A stretch of 64,000 bases of DNA from Nigrospora sphaerica (lineage: Eukaryota; Ascomycota; Sordariomycetes; Amphisphaeriales; Apiosporaceae). Position numbers and translations under genes: made by a program. Each line of letters begins with the position of its first letter. Position 1 is the first letter of the stretch. Location: the NCBI GenBank assembly GCA_018287875.1, contig JAGVVL010000002.1:3968001-4032000 (forward strand), in the 5' to 3' direction. The notes under the pieces are model-generated. The model ran no database searches. It saw only the letters and a program-made list of their open reading frames with translations, and had not been told where the DNA came from. Of the stretch, positions 54,912 through 64,000 are shown one piece after another.

Positions 54912-55584
54912 GACAGCGACGGCGACAGTGGCGCCCGCTTTGCACGGTTTGCAAGCAATACTAGCGCTCAGTCCTGGCATCGAACCTCGCTCGCAAAACT
55001 TGTCGCATGGGTCTATAGTCGCGGGTCTGGTACGGTTTTGCTTTGCGGAGAGGTGGGCGCAGTCGTAATTGTAGTACAATGTAACAGTATGTACCGAGTG
55101 GTTGGGAACGCACAAATTGAGATAATTACAAAGAGCGGACGGGCAGGGTCCCTGCCAAGTTCAGGCTCCCAGTCCCTAAATGAGGTATTCTGATAATGGT
55201 CTGGCTGCCGGATATGGGAGTTTCGGAGTGCGCCACCCGCGAAACAAACCAACCGGGCCGACCACAGAAAGCCCCGCCGATCACGTAGGGCCGGCAGCGT
55301 TTCATAAGTGGACAAATCGGGCAGGGTGGCTGGCGCCTACCGGGCGCGTTGATACGACCAATAATTCGCAACCAACTGCGATCTCGGCTCGCCGTGGGTT
55401 ACAGGACCTATTGGCGCAAACGGCCTCTCGACTGCCGTTGAAATACGCCAGGAGCTCATAAGAGACCTCTCGGAGTGAGCACGAGTCGTTGGGCGGCCCC
55501 TGTCTTGTAGCAACCACGGGCATTGGCCCCAAACATGGCGCCGAAACGGGTAGGTGCGGTATCAAGCAACGTTGACCGCCGGGG
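54912..55584. other. Gap between convergent genes
   Basis: About 670 bases with the 3' regions of the acyltransferase and ASA1 genes. Nothing else seen. Confidence 0.5.
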
Positions 55585-57074
55585 TCAGTAGATATCCCAG
55601 AGGCTGATCTTGCCGTCCTTGCTTCCGGCCGCGAGCCAGTGAGCCTCGGTTGCCTGTTGGATCCGCCGGTCCTTGACGGTCAAGTCCCCCAGCCTGGGGG
55701 CCAAGGCTTTCCGGTCCCGTGCCGCCTCGCCCATTCTCGCAGCGCCGCCGTCGTCTGATGCGGGGGGCGAGTGACTGGTCAGATTGGGGTCCGCGAACGC
55801 GGCGGCGTAGCAGCCGACCTGGTGCCATTTCAAAACGGCCAGCTCCTGCAGCGTCTTGGCCGAGTAGACGCGCACCTTGGAGTCCCAGCCGGCCGTGGCG
55901 AAGATCCTGCCGTCGGGGCGGATCCGCAGGCTCTGCTGGCCGGCGTGCTTGGTGTTCACGACCTTCAAGGGCTGCGTTTGGATAGCGGCGGCGGGTGGCC
56001 TGCCGGGCCCCTCCTGGGCGGGCTGGGGCTCCGCCGCCAGCGCCGCAGAGAGCAGGGACACCGTCGGGTCGGGTCTGGTCGTGGCGGCGGCGGAGCCCGC
56101 CATGGTCGAGGGCGCATGATGGCCGGGCCCGGGAGCTGGCCAGGGTGCGGCGCGGGGAGGGATGGGGTGTTTCACCACCAAGCTGTCCGCGCTCGAGGTG
56201 ATGAAGTAGTCGCGCCGGGGGCCCACGTCCAGCGAGAGTACGGGCTGGCTGTGGCATTGGGCCCGGTACAGGGTGGCCCAGGAGCCGTCCTCGTCCCGCT
56301 GCATGAGCATGACGAGGCCGTTCTCGTAACTTGTGGCGAGCATCAAAGAGGCGTCCCGGTAAAACAGGGCCAGGGCCATCACCATCCCATTCTTCTCCTC
56401 CGTGGGGCCCGAGTGGACCGTGTGCAACCTGGTCTGGCTAGGGAAGTGGTATATGTCCACCTGGAGAGATCAGTCACGGGTACCAGGGGGGGAGGGGGCG
56501 GGGGTCCTGTTCCCGGAGAGGTCATTACACGGGACGTACAGACTCGGATGCCAGGGTGTTGGGCACGGCCACCAGAAAGTCGGAGCCGGCGTCGTTGGCA
56601 GCGGCCGGACAGAGAGCAAAGGAACAAAAGTTCATGGTGTTGACGGGGAGGATGTGGAGCACCCATGGCTGGGGTTGCAGTGACGGTGAGGGGTCCAGGG
56701 GCAGGACGTTGCTCAGCGTGGCCTCGTCGTCGGCGGTGACCTTCCACACGATCAACTGGTTATCGCGGCCGTGGCTGGAGGGTCACCTCTTCGTCATCAG
56801 CGCTCGGTTCACGCAGGCCGGCCGAGGAGCGGCGGCTCGCAACTCACGTTATGATACTCGCAGGCCCCCACGAGGCGATGCCCAGGATGGCGTTGGTGTG
56901 GGCGCGCCAGACGGCCCTGGGGCGCATGGTGGTCAGGTCCCACAGCACAACGTAGCCGTCGGCATCGCCAGAGGCCAGGCGCTGATTGCCGCGCACAAAG
57001 GCGACGGCGTGAACTTGGACCTGGTGGCCTCGCAGCACCGATTTGGGTTGCGCGGGCGGCTGGTGCGCGGCCAT
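55585..57074 (-). CDS. asa1: ASTRA-associated protein 1, WD40 repeat protein
   Basis: The model is complement(join(55585..56460, 56540..56774, 56848..57074)), 445 aa; donors GTGAGT and GTACGT, acceptors CAG, all in phase. WD40 repeats are visible from the start: [20 protein letters not shown], then [36 protein letters not shown], and at the end GWDSKVRVY and [13 protein letters not shown]. The order and the ending match Asa1 (yeast) and GNB1L (animals). Asa1 belongs to the ASTRA complex with Tra1, Tti1 and Tel2, which helps PIKK proteins and chromatin remodellers assemble. A low-complexity Pro/Ala insertion (about residues 245-300) interrupts the propeller. Confidence 0.9.
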
Positions 57075-60000
57075 CGAGGGTGGCGACGGGGGTCCGAAGC
57101 AGGTAATGCGATGGAGGGGGTACTTGCGGCGATCCGTGATATCTCCCCTCGCCTCTTGACCGGCATGGATGTAACGGAAACGCGGGGTTTCAATAGACAG
57201 ACAAGTAAGAACACCAGGGAGGTACTCCAGTCCACAAGACGGGGGAGAAGGTGACTTCTCTCGCCTCTTACTCTCTCTCGTTCCGTACGGCTTTGCGGCC
57301 GCTCACGAGCCTTGAGGCGGTTTGGAGGGTTGCGCCTGGGCCCCACCACTGTAAAACCCGGGAGCTTCGACGGCCTTCTTGGGTACGTCTAACTTACAGT
57401 GTACTGTTATTGGCAGAGAGCGTCGGTGCACGAAATGGACATCTGCTCGGTCGTGAAAGCCTCACCACGCACTTGTATTCATACAATACGTAGCCGAATT
57501 GGGCGAGTCGCGAAGAAGCCCGCCAGCCATTGCCCGACGCCCGTCAAAAGTTGCCGCCTTGCTTCGTCTCATGGGAGCACCCTTTTGACATACTCGTGCG
57601 CTGACGAACCTCGAGGGTGGGACCGTGATCGACAAACCAGACCCAGTATCGCTACCATGAGAGGCAGAATGTACATAGAGATCTGTACACAGCGATCCTT
57701 GGCAGCAGTTGGTCGCCCTTTGCCGTCCTTTGCACAGGAAGAGAGACGGACAGACGGTGTAGTCCAGGCAGAGAGGTCCTGGACAGAACGTCCGCCATAA
57801 CAGCCACTTTCGTCAGCACGCTCGCCAATGAGTCCATCCCCCGGACGATCGACGACGCCATTTCCACCCGTCATCCCCTCTTTGCGCTTTGCCGCCGTCC
57901 GCTTCCCGTCCGATTCCAGCGGCTGGATCTGAGACGCGTCGTACACAGATGCCCGAAGTCGCCCGTCGTACGATGCTAGATCCCACGCAAACCCCCGTTG
58001 GTCCTGCCCACCGCTACCGTGCTACTGCGTAAGGATTGGACGCAAGGCCATGGCCTGTCGGGCGTAGGGCGCTGTCGGTGCCACTGATGAGGTCAGAGCT
58101 TGCGAGCCTGGAGACGCAACCTACGCCTGTCCGCGGGGAGGTTGTGGGCGTTTCATCCTGCCTCAATACTTAATCCAAATGGCGCCGTGTCCTCTGGTTC
58201 GCCCGTCACCCGCGAGAATCGACAGGGGCTGCAGAGAAATCCCACGGAAGCGCCGCGATGGCAAGTAGCCAACCATAAACTCGGAACAGCAACGGGTGGC
58301 TGTTTGAGTAGGCATGCCCGACATCCCGCATCCCCCCCCCTCTGGTAACACAAATACTCAATTGGCTCAGCGTCCCGGCATCCAGACCGCTCAAGCATCC
58401 ATGTCTGAGATGAGGTATGTAGGTGCCGGCCTTGGACATCAACAGACCGGAGGCCATGGGGAAGACGTCAACCCCCAGGTTTGAGGAGGGATCCACGGCC
58501 GTCAGGTCATGGAAGTCGGAGAAAAAAGATTAGCAATAAGGCCGTCCCGGCGGCCCGTTCTGGGCGGAATGCCACCCAAGAGACATGGATCGGCACTACA
58601 CATCCCTGGTTTGGGGGCATATGCTGGACGTAGCGGCCCTCTCGTCACATGTTGGCTCTTGTGTCCATCCATGCCCGCTCTGTCCTTCCTGTGAGTACCT
58701 GCATCTCCGGGCACCGGCTAGGAAGGGCTGTCGTGGTCTACCAACCCCCATGAACGAACGCCGTGGACTACCGGGGGCGCGTGTGAAAGCTGCCCATAGC
58801 GATGCCAGGGAGAATGTATGGGTGGCCCACTCGCAATGGACATCGCAAGAAAAGGCACCCTGTATGCAGGAAAGCAACTGGGTCCCAGGGGTCGGCTTTC
58901 TGAAGTGCCGGCCGGACCCGCCGGCTTGCAGACTCACGGATCTCACCCTCTTCCGCAATTCTCACCCTCTCCCGCGGGACGAGAAAAGTATGTACTCACG
59001 CTGCTGTCAACTGGAAGCCCCGGGGTAGATATCACCTTTCTCTGACATAGGTGGGCAAGGATATTTACATGCTAGTCCTACGTATTGGAATAGCGCAAAG
59101 CTACTCTATTGTACAGCAGGAGTGGCCCTGTAAGAGGTAAACCAGGAGGGAGGTCGTGGTCTCTACCATGGTGGTGACGTCGGGTGCTGGGGTCTGGGTG
59201 CAGTGCCCGTGGACCTGTCTTGCACTGCTACCCAGACTGAACAGCGCTGCAATCTCGTCATTCCCAAGAGGCGAATCGCTTCCAATCAGGGTGCAGCGAA
59301 ACGAAACACAGTCTTGGGGCCGTGCTGCCTGTCTGTTTCTCCCATCCGCTGGTCCTCCATTGCCCCCCCTCCCCTCCACCCCCAGATGGATGCCGGGCTG
59401 GGACGGAGGTGTGAACCGTTTTCCGTGTCCGCACATCATTGCCTCTGTAGAGGCGACCGAGGTAACATGACCTGGCGGGCCTGAACGATACGTGGGCACA
59501 CATACGTGCTTCGCATTATTAGTACGAAGGGTCCAACGATAGCCGGTGGTATGGTGGACGGCAGAGCATTTTGCCTACCTGCTGTGCAGGCTTGCACAGA
59601 CCCAGACACGCGAGCACTTAGACGTTAGGGCACCTTTCTACTACTGAGTATGGATGTGCATAGTTGTAGAATGTACCTGGGTACTCCCGTAGTGGCCTGG
59701 CCAGACCACACCTAGCCAGGATCGCCAAGGTCCTGGCGTCGGCGAAAAGAACTGGTGTGAAGCTATAGCGAGCAGTCCCCCCTCCTTTAGCAGGTCCGGC
59801 CGAAGGGTTGAGGGGCCCAAGGCGCCCAGAGGACCCGGTGGGTGGCCATTTGGAGATGGGACGGTGGACTGGTTGATGCATGCTCGCGTGTAGGTACCGC
59901 CAGACTAGTGGAGGCCGTCGCCCAAGTACGCGTAACGGCGCGAGGCGATCAAACCGCGCCGAAGACCCTAGCATGCGCACAGCCGCAGAAGATCGGTCGC

Positions 60001-61735
60001 AGAAGCCCTCAGGCCATGTTAGAGAGACGGCTCAAGCTTCCTGTCGTTCCGACCTTCACGGCCAGCCGAGCCAGCTCCGGCTTGACAGGCTCCGGCCACG
60101 CCTGGTGTCCCCCGGATAGTGGCTCCAAATGACGGCTCGTGGGTAGAGTTCTCCTACTTGATAAGGATGGGCGTGTTCGGCCGAGCGCACTGGCATTCCA
60201 TAGTTAGCGGAGGCTGGGTACCTATGTACCTACGTACGCCTAAAGTAACCGAAAGTCCTAGGTAAGCAGGTGGTAGGTTCTGGGTCGGGATCGGAACGGG
60301 GATTTAACTGCCTTTCCTGTATTAGGCCCTCGATGTCGGTACGCTTCACCCATGTAGCACTGCACTGCACTGCACCCCCCTCCCCACTGCACTGGCTGTC
60401 AGGGTCAGAAAAAGCTGGGGGGGGGCACCGTGGCGCAGACGACCGCCTACGCTTGGGAGACCCCCTGAACTCCCGCCCCTGACTCCATGTCAGCGATGCC
60501 ATCCCATGCCCGAACCCCAAAGGATGCATTCACACGGACGGCACTGGGCCGGATCGTGGGCGTGCCGGGCCTCCCCTCTCTCGGCACCTCCTTTCCGCCC
60601 TGCCCGCCTGGACCGCCCGCCAGGAGCAGCAGGTCAAGCCGATGCATTCTCCGACAAGTGCTACTCGTTGCGGGCCGGGCTTTCCCCATTTTCATTCGTC
60701 ATCCTCGCACCAGACCTCCAGCTTTCCGCCTACATTAGTACTTGAATGTACTAAAAAAAAAAGCACGGGCGGGATGGAAACTGGGACAAGGGCAAGGGCG
60801 GTACTTCGGAAACATCTTGGCCGCTGCTGGTTGGCTGGGCCCTACCAGGCGATCTGCGCCCCTGGTGAAATAATCTTGGGGCTAAGGCCCGTCCTAGATC
60901 AGGTCAAGCAAGTGAAGAGCTTCTTTATTGCACCTGTCTTTCCTAGCAAGACCCTACCTAGAGTCTGATGATATCTGCCCCAGAGACGTCACAGACCCGG
61001 CCGGCCGCCTATCGAGCCTACATTCTCACAAACCAACAACCCGTGGCGACGTACCTCCAGAGGCCTCTTCCGGACCAGCCCGTGGCGACGTACTGTTTTA
61101 CACCCATTCTTGCAAAGCCGACGCCGACATAGGTGTGCCCTGTGTTTCCACCTGCTTCACCGTGAGCTCATAGCCTTTCTGCCTCCGATTCATGCCACCG
61201 CCGTGGGCGCTAAGGAGGAGACCAACTCGACAGCCCGTCGTCATCGTGGGAAAAGGAAAGCCCACACCCAAGAATAACTAGCCGCGCTTCAGCTTGCGTC
61301 GCGCCGCTCAGCACGCCTTCCTTCCGGCCGTCGTTTGGGGGCTGTACCTGGTATTTACAATACATATGCGGGCCGCTCGCCTGCTTGATCGATCGGAACT
61401 ACACGAGCTTCACCTGGTTGCTGGGAAGGCCCATCTTTTTTTCTTCTTGGGTTCTTTTTGGTGCCAACGACACGCTACAAGCTCGCTCTATCCAGCCAGT
61501 GTTCACTTACTCGTACGAAATCCAAGACATTGCGCGCCTCCCGAGACCCTGGGCGTCTCCCAAGGTTCCAAAGCGAAAGAAAGAGAGCTGAAGGCGTTCG
61601 AGACACGGCTAGCCGCCCCGCGTCCTCTGCTCCACGTTTTCTTGGTCCCGTCGACAATTCTTGCCCTTCCCATATATCGCCCGGCCCTCTAGGAAGCCGT
61701 CTACGATCCGCTCTCTAAGATCGTAGCAGCTGTGA
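57075..61735. other. Long intergenic stretch upstream of the last regulator
   Basis: 4.7 kb without a recognisable gene. ORFs of up to 147 codons overlap antisense frames and match nothing. It contains TACCTA-type motifs near 60215-60265, a CACTG pentamer run near 60357-60376, and a 15-nt direct repeat (CCCGTGGCGACGTAC at 61040-61054 and 61079-61093). The right end probably holds a long promoter and leader for the Zn2Cys6 gene. Confidence 0.45.
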
Positions 61736-64000
61736 TCTCACCACCGCCGTTTCCAGCTCCTTTGCCGGCTCCCGCTTTCCGTCTCTCCCTTCCCGGCCAG
61801 ACACGCGGCTTGCCGCAGTAGCAGCCGTCGGCGAAGAGATCGCCGGGGTACGGACTGGGTGCGCGCACCATTACCGATTCTCGACTCCTTCGTCTCTCCG
61901 GGGACGTCCATCACAGCCCTGGCTGCCTACGACAGCACGCCTAGGGTCCTTCCCACGGGCTTCGGGCCCGGCGCCGCCGCGCCGCGGGCCGCACACTATG
62001 CTGAGCAGCCCTCGCCGCCGTATACGGTCAGCAGCAGTGGTTTTACCAGCGGCCGGTCCTTTGAGGCTCCGCCGCCCAAGCGGCAGAAACTATCCGGTTC
62101 TTCGTCCGATCTGGGGCCGAAGGACAACCAAGGCGCCGCAGGAAGGCCCAAGGTAGTACCGCCGGCAAGTGGCATGGGCGCTCCAGAGCCCGTGCCGGCT
62201 AAGAGCAGGCGGGTCAGAACAGGGTAAGCCCTCTCTCTTCCTCTCCCTTTCTCTATCTTTCTCCCTCCCTCTCCCTCCCCGTCTTCTCCTCCCGTCTTCT
62301 CTTCGCCCCTCCCCTGGATGTGCCGGTCGATTTGGTTACCCCACTCGCGCGGTCTTGAAAGTGTATATGAATGGTTGCTGAAAGTTTGACCTGCGAGGGT
62401 GCCGAGGTGGTAGGCTTATAGCCCCACATGCCCCCTTTGGCAGGTTGGCTCCAACAGATGCTTAACATGCCGAGAACGTCATTTGAAATGCGACGAGGGC
62501 ACCCCCGATTGCCTCAACTGCCGAAAGAGCAGCCGGGAGTGTAAGCGAGGCATACGGCTGAACTTCATCGATTTAACTTGCAAGGAACCGCCTTACATCC
62601 CGCCGACGGAGGAGTGGTCGGGTACGTACTGTCCCTCCCCACCAACAGCCTCCATCGTCCATGCCATTGCATGTCTACACATGCCGGATAGACGGTGGCC
62701 GGGCTGTCTCTCTACGCCCCTTGACGACTAACCACCCAGTTTCAGTCCACTTCCAGGACGAATCGCGCCTCATTGCGTCGGAATACCGCGGCGGCCTGGG
62801 CCGCTACGCGAAATTGGACCGGAGGGCCAGCCCTCACCCCCGGAGCCGAGAGGCCGACGGCGATGCTGCGGAGCGGCGGTCGTCCTGGATGGCGACCTCG
62901 GCGGGTCCATTGCCGTCGGCTGACCAGAGGACCCCCACAACCGCGACCACCAATGCCACGACGGCGGCAACGACACCGCAGTCGGCCTATTACGCAGACA
63001 AGGCACCCGCGCACTCGGGTGTTGACGCCTTCTCCGATGGCCACAACTCGAGGAAAAACAGCGATGCGTCCTTCCTCGCTCCACCGGGCTCGTCCCAAGC
63101 CCACGGATACGCCGGTCTTCTCTCCGATCCGTTTCCGCCGGCCCGCGACGAGAGGAAGCGTTCGCATTCATTGCACGCCCACCGAGACAGCGACGTGTCC
63201 ACCGCCGCCTCGATAGCGGGAGCGACGGGCGTGGGCCCTCCCTCGATGTTCCGCAAGGGCCACGATGCTCGGCCAGATCTCGCGGCGGCCCCCAACATGG
63301 GTATTATGACGCCGCCCAACGACAGCGGCGGGGAACGCGAATATCTCAATTCACCCGAGGAGCTGCACTTCATGCAAGTGTTCGTATCCGAAGTAGGCGT
63401 GTGGATGGACAGTCTTGACGAGAAGAAGCACTTCTCTCGGTTGGTGCCCTACCATGCTCTGAAGTGCCCCATGCTGCTCAACGCCGTTCTGGCGTGCGGC
63501 GTGAAACATCTCACCCTGACGCAGCAGTACAACGACGACAAGGCCCTGTTCTACTACGACACGGCCACGACGCAGCTTCTGCGTAGCCTGCAGAACCCCG
63601 AGCGCAACACGGTCGAGTGTGCGGCGACGGCCGTGGTCCTCAACGTCTACGAGATTATGAGTGAGAAACCCACGCAGCGCATGAGCCACATCGCCGGCGC
63701 GCGCGCTCTGATTCGGGAGTGCGGGTGGAATGCCAAGACCACAGGGCTCGGCGCGGCATGTTTCTGGCTCAACGTGGGCATGGAGCTGCTGAGCTGCCTG
63801 GCCTTCAACTGGAACACGTCCTGGGACCCTGAACATTGGGGCGTGGACATGGATTTCTCCACGGAAAAGGAACACGGTCGTGAAGAGGTCTGGGTGCACC
63901 GTATCTTCCACATCGTGGCTAAGATCTGCAACTTCCGGGCCAGTATCCCCAAGTTCCAGGAGCCGAGCCCGCACGACGAACAGATGCGACTGCAGGGCCG
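61736..64000 (+). CDS. Zn2Cys6 transcription factor, partial, start uncertain
   Basis: Exons are (61736 or later)..62223, 62458..62621 and 62746..64000, running off the right edge; an alternative acceptor at 62739/62740 would add two residues. Joining exons 1 and 2 gives [23 protein letters not shown], then [10 protein letters not shown], a complete binuclear zinc cluster, preceded by a nuclear-localisation-like [10 protein letters not shown]. After [24 protein letters not shown] come [19 protein letters not shown], a Ser/Pro/Thr-rich linker, and an effector domain ([43 protein letters not shown]). The first exon's frame is open from 61736 but has no ATG before 62174, so the true start probably lies in an upstream exon I could not place. 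Confidence 0.85.

Noticed and set aside
61040..61093. 15-nt direct repeat as a possible transposon target-site duplication
   Set aside because: The 24 bases between the copies cannot hold an element, and no terminal inverted repeat is present.
61294..61692. 132-codon ORF upstream of the last regulator
   Set aside because: No domain or conserved pattern; it may be part of the regulator's leader but I cannot join it to the coding frame with good splice sites.

Overview
The window is nuclear DNA of a filamentous ascomycete, most likely a Sordariomycete. Genes carry short introns (about 50-150 nt) with GTAAGT/GTGAGT/GTACGT donors and CTAAC/CTGAC branch points. The protein set is fungal (Zn2Cys6 factors, fungal rhodopsin-like PTH11-type protein, HET-C2/GLTP, GH125, NRPS-like adenylation domain). 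Coding regions are GC-rich and the intergenic DNA contains TACCTA-type motifs. I cannot name the species. Exon joins were worked out by hand from splice consensus, reading phase and family similarity; most multi-exon models close exactly in frame.

Layout. 1-465: C-terminal end of the mitochondrial pyruvate dehydrogenase E2 subunit. 2729-2829: intron-containing tRNA-Ser(GCT). 4604-6366: CCCH zinc-finger protein with a NYN/PIN-like domain. 7431-8194 (-): glycolipid transfer protein of the HET-C2 type. 9388-10982 (-): cyclopropane-fatty-acid-synthase-like methyltransferase. 12954-13564: RNase H2 subunit C. 14185-15681: ESA1 MYST acetyltransferase. 16173-17675: a very GC-rich PLP aminotransferase. 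17846-19730 (-): secreted GH125 mannosidase. 23423-25001: seven-helix rhodopsin-like membrane protein. 25467-26603 (-): pantoate-beta-alanine ligase. 27209-28795 (-): sugar transporter. 30373-32196: secreted protein of unknown function, probably an alpha/alpha barrel.

The 36-48 kb stretch looks accessory: a free-standing NRPS-like adenylation protein with degenerate late motifs, a Zn2Cys6 factor, a collagen-like ORF interrupted at a C-run, a small single-pass membrane protein, a second Zn2Cys6 factor whose first zinc half-site sits on a 57-nt exon, and a small secreted protein. From 50.7 kb housekeeping genes return: POP4 (RNase P/MRP) divergent from a glycerol-3-phosphate acyltransferase, then ASA1 (ASTRA WD40 protein). 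The window ends inside a third Zn2Cys6 factor. A tRNA-like element of unresolved isotype lies at 49742-49828 (-).

Several housekeeping genes serve nucleic-acid and chromatin work (RNase H2C, POP4, ESA1, ASA1), but they are scattered and I see no operon-like logic, as expected in a fungus. The strongest candidates for something new are the degenerate adenylation protein with its neighbouring regulator and lineage-specific ORFs, the frameshifted collagen-like gene, and the NYN-CCCH fusion protein. Nothing here amounts to a clearly new defence or mobile system.
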